Assembly: GCA_016760335.1 (NCBI GenBank)
Contig: CM028669.1
Coordinates: 12,334,882 to 12,398,881 of the forward strand
Length of the DNA: 64,000 nt
Reading direction: 5' to 3'
Origin: Gastrodia elata
Lineage: Eukaryota > Streptophyta > Magnoliopsida > Asparagales > Orchidaceae
Position numbers and translations under genes: made by a program. Below the pieces are notes generated by a model. The model did no database searches. It saw only the letters and a list, made by a program, of their open reading frames with translations, and was not told the origin of the DNA. This document shows, in pieces, positions 11,870-23,366 of this stretch (position 1 is its first letter; the number at the start of each line of letters is the position of its first letter).

Positions 11870-13547
11870 AGTAAACATTCATAATCATTGAGTTTAAATA
11901 TACTCTAGTATTTACCTATTAGTGAGATATCTAAGGATAAGACAACCTAATATGCTAGAAAGAAGTTAGGTTGGAGATTATTAATATGGGAAGATTAGAG
12001 AACCTCTTGAGATAGGGTTATAAGTAACTTAATTCATAGGAATTCTAAAACCTAGAATGTGTAGTAGTGAATCTTATAGTTTTTAAGTGAGGCTATAATT
12101 TTAGAATAGAGGTATTATTAGATAGCTAAGATAATCATAGTATTAGCATTAGGATAGGATATTTTAATTATAATCTTGCAACTATATATATAAATTATTT
12201 TATCCAAAATAAGACCTTATTCCAATCATTATATTCAAAACCTCATTATTATATATATTTTATTTATCAATTAATTGAAACATTTGAAAATATCTAAGTC
12301 AATTGAGGGGCTTGATTATACCCAATCATTAGGAAAAATAACTAAAGTAAGAAACAATGGATATCAGATGGTTTAAAATTAGCTTTAAAATCTTTGAATG
12401 TTGCAATGCATTAAGACTAAATCCTTAAAAATATTCAAAAAGACATTGTGAATAAATTAAACATTTAACATTATACATAGGGGTTTCATGTGGTAGACTA
12501 TTAAGCCATGGCAAGCTATGGAGTAATTTGGAGACCACACATATCCTAGAGGGGGAGTGTGTGTGTTCATGGGAAACCTTGCTTTACTTGGTTAAGCAGA
12601 CATGCTTACCTCCTCATTTGTTTTATAATTTTTCCCACAAAATAAAACAAATATTTAAATCAAGATAAATAAATAACATTTATAATCTAAAAAATTTATG
12701 ATTATATTTACAATTTATTCAGTCCTTGAGTTTGAAATCATCTTACTTTCATATATTACAGCTCACTTGTATTTAAAACTCATTTTACTAATATTCTATA
12801 GTGATTCCAACTATATTTCCATTTCTTCAAACTGCACTATTACTTAGCATATATCATGTTGTACATGTTTCTACTTATTTTGATGCACACTAGTATGTAT
12901 AGTTGTACCTACCTTTTTACTTACCTATTTGATGTAGACTATGCACAGCTTTTCCTCTTTACTGCATTTACCATTTTTATTTATTATTTTACAGTCAGTT
13001 CTTTAATTTCTCTTTTTATTGCATTGTGCACCACTTTTAAAATTATAAATGGATAATGACATTTTCATTAAATCTAAACAACTTTGTTACCTTAAAATGT
13101 AATTAGATTTTTTAAGTATAATCACTTGTTTTTCTTTTGTTGGCTATGCCTTATCATATTAAAAACCAAATATGAAAGATCAAGAGCTTGGTGAGGATCT
13201 TATACCTAAGGTAGATCGTCTCCAGTATATGCATCAAGAATACTTTTCCTTTTTTAGTCATTTTACTTTATTATCCCATGAGGATGAGTGTCATTACATC
13301 ATAAATGTTTGAATAACTTTAATTAAACTCAAAATGTTTTAATTTATTATTTTGTGATGTATTTTCTTTTATATATTCCTAGAATAGTATGTATTTATAT
13401 AGTATTATGCATCTGATTTTCCACTTTTTAGACTCTTCGCTTCATGTAGTGCTTAAGAGTAGGCTAAGACTCTCTAACCTAGTATTAAGTACTACAGTAA
13501 CACTTGATGTTTGATTAGATTACCAAATCTAACTTATTGTTGTTATA
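11870..13547 (+). mobile_element. Solo chromovirus LTR (LTR-E), right part
   Basis: This continues LTR-E after the nested antisense LTR. It aligns with 1-1210 and with 52300-54285 (CHR1 3' LTR), including GAGACCACAC (12531), the GTGTGTGT run, the T-rich block and the closing TTGTTATA. The terminus TTATA replaces the family's TTACA. The frame at 12856-13056 is a T-rich LTR translation and not a gene. Confidence 0.8.
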
Positions 13548-14318
13548 GAAATATATTTGTGGTGAGTCTTTAAAGGGAAAACAAAACTAAATTTGTATAT
13601 ATATAGTTTGCTAGCAAACCCACAGTATAATAAGAAGGGAGCTAGTCTACCAAGAAGGGGTAGACAATCCAAAGGAAAGACTCATTAAAGTAAAGTAAAA
13701 TATTAACAATTACTTATAAGTACATGTATATTTTCCTTGACAAATATTGATGTTAATATTTGAGTCTCCTAATAAAGCTTGAGGGTCCTAGGCCCAAAAT
13801 GAGATATTTATGTCACTTATTATATTATGCTAAGTTTTTCATTTAATTTAATTACTCTGAAATTATTTAATCTCATTTGAATGATGCATGTGCGAAAGAT
13901 CACATGTTAAAAATACAAATAACTTACTATTGGAATTGGCATAACTCTCAAATTGTATTGGTGTAGATTCCCTCAAATTTAGATGCATTTGATTCATAAC
14001 CTATATTGGATGTTAGAAGTTAATGCTTTTGAATGTTTTATGTACCTCTGCCTGATTGCATATATTGATAAACATTACAACTAGTGAGAACTAAAAGGGA
14101 GGATTATACAGATTCAAGAGCTTATGGGGATTCAATTATCAAGAGTGAGATGGAGACTTAGTATTTAAAGATTATATCATGCTAATTATAAATAATTTAT
14201 GTAATTTAAATTAATATTATGGTTCTATGATGAATGAATATTTTTTTATTTTATGTATTGTATTACATGCTTATTTTGAATTATCACTTGAAAACTCTCA
14301 ACTTCGCTCTTCAAGTTG
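13548..14318 (+). mobile_element. INS1, right part
   Basis: This is sequence between the end of LTR-E and the copia fragment. It has no coding similarity and ends CTTCAAGTTG directly before the right TTGCA target copy. It would have been contiguous with 3472-5770 before LTR-E inserted. A second copy lies at 18179-18949. The frame at 14227-14544 starts here and runs into copia sequence on the opposite strand, so it is spurious. Confidence 0.45.
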
Positions 14319-15083
14319 TTGCAATACTTTAGGATACCGTTGGTGTTGCAGAGGCCAACACCAAAAGATGTGTGATTTCTTTCCAAAAATACAATTTCTT
14401 AATAAGGTGATTTACAAGAATTTGTACCTTAGTCCATCGTTCTGCATTACTCTCAGTGAGGGTTCCCTAGCATCTGCCAGTTTCATGTGCCATAGCGCCT
14501 TGGCATCATTAGAAATTTCTTTGCCACTGCTACCGATCCAGTAACAATGCTCCCTTGAAGATAGTAGAGATTTTTTTGTCTGACTTTGTATAGGTAAGTA
14601 AGTATGCCCTGTTAATATTCAAAACTCCTACTTCAATCACCACCTTAAATCCCTTGCTTCTAAATCCCTAATCAACAACAAATCCATTATAATCTTTAGC
14701 ACGTCTTTGACTTCTTTTAGTTCTTGTACCATTTCATAATGTGTTCTGCTCAACACACTACTAGTGCCAACAATTTGAAATGTGACACCATTTTCCGTAG
14801 TAACTTCTCCATTGTCCATTTCTCTATACAAATAAAATTGTTCATTGTGTGAGAAATTATGACACAGCCCACATGTGTCCATGATCCAGTTGTAACTGTC
14901 TACTATTAAACTTATAAAAAACTATGACAAGAGAAACTTTTGAATCTGACCCATTCACCACATTATGAGTCACATTAGAATTTGCATCTAAAGATCCACT
15001 TACCCGTTGTATTCTTTCAACTTAGGGCGATCCTTTTTCCAATGTCCATTTTCAAGATAAAATGTGCATTGGTTCTGCCCAAT
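14319..15083 (-). pseudogene. pol: Ty1/copia protease and pre-integrase fragment, copy 1
   Basis: On the minus strand, from right to left, the segment encodes a degraded zinc knuckle (NGHWKKDR), the aspartic protease region opening WIMDTC, in which DTC stands where copia has DTG or DSG, then VTFQIVGTSS and LLLIRDLEA, and the pre-integrase domain with KALWHMKLADA. The longest open piece is 14637-14882 (81 codons); elsewhere stops and frameshifts break it. It ends at the TTGCA target copy of INS1. It is cut at 15083 by the tandem-duplication junction; the full right side survives in copy 2. Confidence 0.85.
15080..15083. other. Tandem-duplication junction with CAAT microhomology
   Basis: The breakpoint joins copia zinc-knuckle sequence (TTCTGCC-CAAT) to LTR sequence (CAAT-GTGCTCC). 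The parental sequences are CTCAATGTGCTT at 10445 and GCCCAATTCGTT at 19710, sharing only CAAT. This fits microhomology-mediated repair or template switching rather than LTR-LTR recombination. Confidence 0.75.
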
Positions 15084-18000
15084 GTGCTCCAAAATCGTGC
15101 ACCACCAGACACATGTCATCCCTTACGGGAGTCACATGTCATAGTGGAAACTGCTAAGCTGATAGCGCGAACTAGTTATTTTATATGCGGGGCTAGCCTG
15201 GCTCCACAAAAAAACCCGAGCTGAGCAACGAATCCACTTAGATCATTTTGTCCATGTCCTTGACTCGTAGAGGCTCATTTAGAGTTTAGATTGCTAGTCA
15301 ACTCTGGTGCTCCCCTAGCACGACCCGCATACCGGCGTGAAGCCCTCACCGAGGCTGACCCAACAAGCCATGGATCGGGTCCTGATGACAATGGAGTAGC
15401 CCACAGGGTCAAGCCCAAGTCCCACGGATCGGACCCCGAGTGGCTCCTATAGTCCACTGTGGATGGTCGATCGATCGAGCTCAATCAAGATCACTCGAGC
15501 TCAATCAAAACTTAGCAAACAATTCAACACTGATTGGAATAGAAATCTAAATACATGGAGAAGTAATTGCAAGCTCAAAAAGGAGTAACTTAGGATGCAC
15601 CTCAATGGGGTTTGTTGGTTAGGGTTAGGATTAGGGTTTGTACATATTGTAGCCGAGGCGCCTCTCCCTTGCTCTCATGCTTTGCAAACTTTGTGGAAAT
15701 GGGAAAATATAGGAAAAGGAGAGATCCCTATGGTCTAATGAGGGTTGAGGAGTGGTTAAAATATAGTGTGGCAGCTACCGTTTGTAGATGCTTGCGCATG
15801 ACGCAGGTCAGGCAGAGACGTACATGGGGCTTATCTGGATCGTCGAATCAAGGCGTTGATCCGATGGCCGGATCTAATTGATTAAACCTAGGCCATTTAA
15901 TCTGACCTGGAAAGCGCACAATAGCCTGGATTGCATGGGATTGCCGTTCCGTGCTCGACACTTCGCAGATGATCCGTGCATCCTCATAATTTTGGATGTT
16001 GGAGATATAATAATAAATATATCAATCTATTTACTTTATTTATTTAATTAATTTAAATTCATTTAATTACATTAATTTAAATAATCAAACAGGCTCCAAA
16101 AAATCTCAAAAATTCACTCTTACCTAATTGAGGGGTGAGAAACTCAAAAACAAAATTAGATTTTTGATCAGAGGTCAATCTATTTATCATAATTTTCTAA
16201 GTATTTAAATAGTATTAAAATAATTGAGGAAATTTGATGATTTCCAAAGACTCCCAAAATACTACTCCTAAATAATTTGGGGGGATGCGTCCAATTGCGG
16301 ACTCCGATTTTGATTATGTGTCTAAATAAAATAGGCTTTCATAGAGTTATCAGGAAAATCAGGAATTTTGGAAAATCTCAAATGATCTCCAAATCACACT
16401 AAACTTGAGGTGGAGGCAATTAACACTATTATAAGATTATTAGAAGAGAAGTGGAGTTGATTAGGCATCTAAATGCTGGATAACAATACTAGGGTTATTA
16501 CAAGTAAACATTCATAATCATTGAGTTTAAATATACTCTAGTATTTACCTATTAGTGAGATATCTAAGGATAAGACAACCTAATATGCTAGAAAGAAGTT
16601 AGGTTGGAGATTATTAATATGGGAAGATTAGAGAACCTCTTGAGATAGGGTTATAAGTAACTTAATTCATAGGAATTCTAAAACCTAGAATGTGTAGTAG
16701 TGAATCTTATAGTTTTTAAGTGAGGCTATAATTTTAGAATAGAGGTATTATTAGATAGCTAAGATAATCATAGTATTAGCATTAGGATATGATCTTTTAA
16801 TTATAATCTTGCAACTATATATATAAATTATTTTGTCCAAAAGAAGACCTTATTCAAATCATTATATTCAAAACCTCATTATTATATATATTTTATGTAT
16901 CAATTAACTGAAACATTTGATAATATCTAAGTCAATTGAGGGGCTTGTTTAGACCTAATCATTATGATAAATAACTAAAGTAAGAAACAATGGATATCAT
17001 ATGGTTTAAAATTAGCTTTAAAATCTTTAAATGTTGCAATGCATTAAGACTAAATCCTTAAAATATTCATAAAGACATTGTGAATAAATTAAACATTTAA
17101 CATTATACATAGGGGTTTCATGTGGTGGACTATTAAGCCATGGCAAGCTATTGAGTGATTTGGAGACCACACATATCCTAGAGGGGGAGTGTGTGTGTTC
17201 ATGGGAAATCTTGCTTTACTTGGTTAAGCAGACATGCTTACCTCCTCAATTGTTTTATAATTTTTCCCACAAAATAAAACAAATATTTAAATCAAGATAA
17301 ATAAATAACATTTATAATCTAAAATATTTATAATTATATTTACAATTTATTCAGTCCTTGAGTTTGAAATCATCTTACTTCATATATTACAGCTCACTTG
17401 TATTTAAAACTCATTTTACTAATATTCTATAGTGATTCCAACTATATTTCCATTTCTTCAAACTGCACTATTACTTAGCATATATCATGTTGTACATGTT
17501 TCTGCTTATTTTGATGCACACTAGTATGTGTAGTTGTACCTACCTTTTTACTTACCTATTTGATGTAGACTATGCACAGCTTTTCCTCTTTACTGCATTT
17601 ACCATTTTTATTTATTATTTTATTGTCATTTCTTTAATTTCTCTTTTTATTGCATTGTGCACCACTTTTAAAATTATAAATGGATAATGTCATTTTCATT
17701 GAATCTAAACAACTTTGTTACCCTAAAATGTACTTAGATTTTTTAATTATAATCACTTGTTTTTCTTTTGTAGGCTATGCCTTATCATATTAAAAACCAA
17801 ATATGAAAGATCAAGAGCTTGGTGAGGATCTTATACCTAAGGTAGATCGTCTCCAGTATATGCATCAAGAATACTTTTCCTTTTTTAGTCATTTTACTTT
17901 ATTATCCCATGAGGACGTGTGTCATTATATCATAAATGTTTGAATAACTTTAATTAAACTCAAAATGTTTTACTTTATTATTTTGTGATGTATTTTCTTT

Positions 18001-19715
18001 TATATATTCCTAGAATAGTATGTATTTATATAGTATTATGCATCTAATTTTCCACTTTTTAGACTCTTCACTTCCTGTAGTGCTTAATAGTAGGCTAAGA
18101 TTCTCTAACCTAGTATTAGGTACTACAGTAACACCTAATGTTGGATTCAATTACCTAATCTAACTTAGTGTTGTTATAAAAATATATTTGTGGTTAGTCT
18201 TTAAAGGGAGAACAAAACCAAATTTGTATATATATAGTTTGCTAGCAAACCCACTGTATAATAAGGTGGGAGCTAGTCTACTAAGAATGGGTAGACAATC
18301 CAAAGGAAAAACTCATTAAATTAAAATAAAATATTAACAATTACTTATAAGTACATGTATATTTTCCTAAACTAATATTAATGTTAATAATTGAGTCTCC
18401 TAATAAAGCTTGAGGGTCCTACGCCCAAAATGAGATATTTATGTCACTTATTATATTATGCTAAGTTTTTCATTTAATTTAATTACTTTGAAATTATTTA
18501 ATCTCATTTGAATGATGCATGTGCGAAAGATCACATGTTAAAAATGCAAATAACTTACTATTGGAATTGGCATAACTCTAAAATTGTATTGGTGTAGATT
18601 CCCTCAAATTTAGATGCATTTGATTCATAACCTATATTGGATGTTAGAAGTTAATGCTTTTGAATGTTTTATGTACCTCTACCTGATTGCATATATTGAT
18701 AAACATTACAACTAGTGAGAACTAAAAGGAAGGATTATACATGTTCAAGAGCATATGGGGATTCAATTATTAAGAGTGAGATGGAGGCTCAGTATTTAAA
18801 AATTATATCATGCTAATTATAAATAATTTATGTAATTTAAATTAATATTATGGTTCTATGATGAATGAATAGTTTTGTATTTTATGTATTGTATTACATG
18901 CTTATTTTGAATTATCACTTGAAATCTCTCAACTTCGCTCTTCAAGTTGTTGCAATACTTTAGGATACCTTTGGTGTTGCAGAGGCCAACACCAAAAGAT
19001 GTGTGATTTCTTTCCAAAAATACAATTTCTTAATAAGGTGATTTACAAGAACTTGTACCTTAGTCCATCCTTCTGCATTACACTCAGTGAAGGTTCCCTA
19101 GCATCTGCCAGTTTCATGTGTCATAGCGCCATGGCATCATTATAAATTTCTTTGCCACTGCTACCGATCCAGAAAGAGTGCTCCCTTGAAGATAATAGAG
19201 ATTTTTTTGTCTGACTTCATTTAGGTATGTAAGTATGCCCTGTTAATTTTCTAAACTCCTACTTCAATCACCACCTTAAATCCCTTTGCTTCTAAATCCC
19301 TAATCAACAACAAATTCATTATAATCTTTAGCACGTCTTTGACTTCTTTTAGTTCTTGTACCATTTCATAATGTGTTATGCTCAACACACTACTAGTGCC
19401 AACAATTTGAAATGTGACACCATTTTCCATAGTAACATCTCCATTGTCCATTTCTCTATACAAATAAAATTGTTCATTGTGTGAGAAATTATGACACAGC
19501 CCACATGTGTCCATGATCCAGTTGTAACTGTCTACTTTGAAACTTATAAAAAACTATGACAAGAGAAACTTTTGAATCTGACCCATTCACCATATTATGA
19601 GTCACATTAGAATTTGCATCTAAAGATCCACTTACCTGTTGTTTTCTTTCAACTTAGGGCGATCCTTTTTCCAATGTCCATTTTTAAGATAAAATGTGCA
19701 CTGGTTCTGCCCAAT
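15084..19715. repeat. Tandem duplication, copy 2 (~4.63 kb)
   Basis: This is the second unit of the tandem duplication. In order it contains the right 1.4 kb of the antisense solo LTR (15084-16502), the right part of LTR-E (16503-18178), the right end of INS1 (18179-18949) and copia protease/pre-integrase (18950-19715). Differences from copy 1 are scattered substitutions and small indels. Frames at 14982-15224, 15275-15484, 15612-15881 and 17487-17687 have counterparts in copy 1 and carry no recognisable domain. Confidence 0.92.
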
Positions 19716-20265
19716 TCGTTGACCCCTGAATATTATTCTTTTTTAAGAGTTTCCAAATTTTCTCTTAGGTTGTTGTTTTTACTTCTCTAGTCTTCCCCTC
19801 TAGAGTGTAAGTTGTTCTTCCATCTATAATTTGCTTAACTCTTTATCCCTTCTCTAGAACTTATAGTTTAATAGGGGTCATAATCACCTCTTAATATCAT
19901 ATAGCATACTTTCCATGGATCAACATCATTATAATGTTATTAAACTCATCCAGTAATGAGTTCGGCAATAGTAGTTCCTTGCCTTAATCCACCACATTAT
20001 CGTCCATCTTTAATAGATATGTCAATAACTTGGTGAACTCATTAAGGTGATCAAGAAATATTTCTCTAATGCATTTAAAGTTTATATAAACATAGCTTCA
20101 TGTGGAGACAATTATCCATACTTTGTGTCAGATATTTTATCTCAAGAAACTTTCACAATTTCCACATCAACATTTTCATCATCACTGCATACTTTATATC
20201 TAAGGTTAGACAATTTCTGATCAAGCCACATGCGTTGTGGTTCATTTTGACCCAATCTATTCATT
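18950..20265 (-). pseudogene. gag-pol: Ty1/copia gag, zinc knuckle, protease and pre-integrase, copy 2 with intact right side
   Basis: On the minus strand, gag comes first (about 20240-19720), with HLNEFTKLLTYLLKMDD and LLDEFNNIIMMLIHGK in the spacing seen in copia capsid proteins. A CCHC-like motif follows at 19715-19655, then the protease region (WIMDTC, 19540-19250; open frame 19251-19514) and pre-integrase with LYYLQGSTLSGSVAVAKK. Several stops show it is dead. It belongs to the same element as 2760-3471. At 20265 it abuts a truncated plus-strand chromovirus reverse transcriptase; no terminal sequences of either element are there, so this is a deletion breakpoint. Confidence 0.85.
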
Positions 20266-21217
20266 TTTCTGAATAGCCCTATAGATTAGCTCCCAAAGAG
20301 ATGCAAGTGCTTAGGGAGATTTTGCAAGAGCTCTTAGATAAAAGACTTATAAGACCTAATATGTCTCCTTGGGGAGCTCCAGTGCTATTTGAAAAAAAGA
20401 TGGACAGTTCTATGTGTATGTGTATAGACTATCATGAGCTAAGTAAAGTAATCATAAAGAATAAGTATTTGTTGCCAAGATTGATGATTTGTTTGATTAA
20501 TTAGCAAGAGCCAAGGTGGTGCTCTCTAAAATAGATCCAAGATTAGGCTATTATCAAATAATAGTTAAGGATAAAGATATCCCAAAATGTATATTTAAGA
20601 CTAAATACGGGCATTATGAATTCTTAGTCATGTCAATTGGACTAACTAATGCACTATCTATATGTATGGATCTAATGCAGAGAATTATGAAGCCTTATTT
20701 AAATAAGGTTGTCATTATCTTTACCGATGGTATTATGATCTATTCTAAGAATTAAATTGAGCATGAAGAGCATCTCAGAGCAGTTTTAGAACCATTAAGA
20801 GTTAATAAGCATTTTGCAAAATTCTCTAAGTGTGAGTTTTGGTTGAATTTGATTGCCTTATTAGGTCATGTGGTTGATGCTGAAGGAATAAGAGTAGAAC
20901 AAATGAAGATCAGTGTTGTATGAGAATGGGTTCAACCCAAGTCAGTTATTGAGATTAGAAGTTTTATGGGATTTGTTTGATATTTTAGAAGGTTTGTGCA
21001 AGATTTTTTTCAGATAGTTGTATAACTAACAAAGCTATCTTGTAAATATGTCCCATTTATTTGGAGTAAGGAACGAGAAGAAAATTTTCAATAACTTAGG
21101 CAAGTACTGACTTCTACATTTGTTTTAGTGTTGCCCCAATAAAGTTATTGCTCTTACTCTCCAGACTACTGAAGCTTAATGAAAGAAACTACCATGTCCA
21201 TAATTTAGAATTGGCAG
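20266..21217 (+). pseudogene. pol: CHR1 chromovirus reverse transcriptase and start of RNase H (5'-truncated)
   Basis: The Ty3/gypsy reverse transcriptase opens with PYRLAPKEM, LLDKRLIRPNMSPWGAPVLF and MCIDYHELSK (open 20301-20504). It continues with KIDPRLGYYQI and the catalytic region FTDGIMIYS (open 20516-20755), where the usual FVDD reads TDG and the second catalytic aspartate is lost. The thumb (CEFWLN, LLGHVVDAEGIRVEQ) and connection domain follow with frameshifts. It stops inside RNase H at NYHVHNLELAV, where ATH1 is inserted; RNase H resumes at 43829. Gag, protease and the 5' LTR are missing, lost at the breakpoint with the copia fragment. The integrase and chromodomain-like C-terminus at 44030-45517 place it among chromoviruses. 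Confidence 0.9.
21213..21217. repeat. ATH1 target-site duplication, left copy (GGCAG)
   Basis: GGCAG is repeated exactly at 43824-43828. Both copies lie inside the interrupted RNase H of CHR1, which proves that 21218-43823 arrived as one insertion. Confidence 0.95.
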
Positions 21218-23147
21218 TGATGATTTTATAATTTATATACTAAATAAAGGAAAAATCTCATACAAATCCTTATTAAAAATAGCCCACCTTAATCAAATTC
21301 TGCTTATTTTCAGGTAAAATGTGAGCTCATTAATTTCTAAGAGAATGTGGAGTATTTCTGCAATTTCTGGGCGCGCTGCAGTGCACCTCATTGCGCTCCG
21401 GCTACTGCATGTAGAAAGCACTAACCTAAGGGGATTTCTGAAATCTAGAGCGATTCTGCTATGATGTGCCACATCACACCATAGCACGCTACATCGAGTA
21501 AGTTTTTAAAATTGAATCGCTACAGCGCGCTACTACGGGAGAGTTTTTGAAACTCAATCGCTCCAGCACGCTGCAGTGCGCTACTGCATGCACCAAAATT
21601 ATGTCTTCTCAGGGAATTAATTGCATCTTAGACATGGCTCCTAGCCTGATCCTTATCTCCCATCGGCCATATCTTTTGCAATAGAGTATTTTTAAAGTAA
21701 AAATGAGGGTGTGATTTTGTGATTAAGAAATGGAAAAGGAGATGTCATGTCATGCCTCAAGTGGGCTAAGCACTCATGATAGAAGGACTATGGAGAGAAA
21801 GAGGCATAATTAGAATGCAAGAAAGGAGATTGAATCCTCTATAAATGCAGCTTTTCTTCACAAGAGTAGGGTTCCCAATTTTCACTCAAAAATTCTAGCT
21901 TTTAGAAGGTTGTATAGAAGAAGAAGGAGACCTCTCCAAGGGAGGTTAAAGAAACTATTGCTAGAGGAGAATGTAGTTAAGCTGCACTAGGGAACTAAGT
22001 GAAAGGAAGAGAGGAAGAAGAGGAGAGATCCAGAGAACCCCATTGAGGGTTGTTCCTAGTAAACTCTAAATCTTGTTTTTAATATATTTTTAGTGGATCA
22101 TGAAAGGGTCTTCATCCCTATATATTTTTCTTCTTATCTCAATTGTAATGAAAGGCTAGACCCACTTGGGGAGGGTTGGGCTAAATCTATTGTGATATGT
22201 AAGGGACATAAATCAATGTTAGAGAACTTCCTCAAGCATTTAAACAAAATCTATGTTGAATGACTTAATGAGATCATTTAAAATAATTTTGTGGACTAAA
22301 TAAAAAATATGTTAAGTAAATATAACTATTAATATTAACACCTTAATTAACATCTTGTGCTCCATAGCTCATTGCTTAGTTTAGAGCTAGACAGGCGTGC
22401 AATGGTGCTTAGAACTATGTGAGAAGTTCTTGAACCTAATCGCACCATGCTCTAAGCTCAACTAAGAAGTCAAAGCATGTGAGCTAAAACCCACTAACGG
22501 AGCTCTATTGCTTAGCATACGTGAAAGGAGAAAGAGGATTTATTGAGAGCTCATGGATGATGTGACATAGTCCATGGAGCCCAATGAATCCATTTCTTTA
22601 TCTGAATTCTGCATGATGCGGGTGATGCTCGTTAGTGGAATCAATGCTCATGAGATCATTACAATAAACTGTTATTTTGGAAACCTTGATGTAGGAAAAA
22701 CTGAGTTGCCCTAAGTGCGATCTCATGAGGATCTTTGTGCTTAAATTGAACCCTAGTGTGTTCATTTCATGCACAAGATTTTAACTTATAAGAGTTAGAG
22801 GAAAACTCTAAGGAATATAATGTGCACTTGATTATTTGGCATGACCATAAAAGAATGAGAAGTGCTTGAGAAGTAATTTAACATGAGTCCCCATCAATTC
22901 ACATGGAAAAAACCCAACTCTGCTCTCTAAATCAAACAGTTTCTTAAATCAAAATTATTGCTTTTTTAATGGATCTAACTGAAAATTGAAATCATACTGT
23001 TTAAACATTATTGAATATAGATATACCTTAGTAACAAAACACACTATTCCCTGCGAACGATAAATCTCGGAACTTACCTTCCAAATTTATCAATTCAGAC
23101 CACGAACACTTGCGTGCAAGCGCAGACGTATATTCTACAATCTGTCA
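21218..23147 (+). mobile_element. ATH1 5' LTR
   Basis: It runs from TGATGATTTTATAA to CTGTCA and matches the split 3' LTR over its length. The U3 region at 21361-21600 is GC-rich and built of related units with palindromic cores such as GCTACAGCGCGCTA, GCGCGCTGCAGTGC and CACGCTGCAGTGCGC. Near 22155 GACCCACTTGGGGAGGG marks a block conserved in all Athila-like LTRs of the window. The 64-codon frame at 21293-21487 is not a gene. Confidence 0.92.
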
Positions 23148-23153
23148 AGTTTT

Positions 23154-23171
23154 TGGCACCATTGCTGAGGA
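23154..23171 (+). promoter_or_regulatory. ATH1 primer-binding site, tRNA-Asp type
   Basis: TGGCACCATTGCTGAGGA starts 6 bases after the 5' LTR. It matches the complement of the plant tRNA-Asp 3' end (TGGCGCCGTTGCCGGGGA) except at four positions, all G-to-A or C-to-T like. This primer type is usual in Athila-group elements. Confidence 0.85.
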
Positions 23172-23366
23172 ATGGTAATTGTTTTATATTAAATAAAATC
23201 TACTAGCAAATAGTGATTTAAATAAATATCTTTCCATATAATTTTATTTTTATATTTATTTTTGACTAATTTATAGTTTAGACTGATCAGTTACTTTTCT
23301 TTCAATTGCTGAACTATTGAACAATATTACTATACTTGTTCTTCATAGCTTAATTTCTAAATCTGT

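Larger units (their letters stand above)
10450..15083. repeat. Tandem duplication, copy 1 (~4.63 kb)
   Basis: Copy 1 aligns end to end with 15084-19715. It starts inside the antisense solo LTR, runs through the right half of LTR-E and the right end of INS1, and stops inside the copia zinc-knuckle region. In a 231-bp sample (12840-13070) I count 6 substitutions against copy 2. The left neighbour (LTR) is contiguous only with copy 1 and the right neighbour (copia gag) only with copy 2, which is the signature of a direct tandem duplication. Confidence 0.92.
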
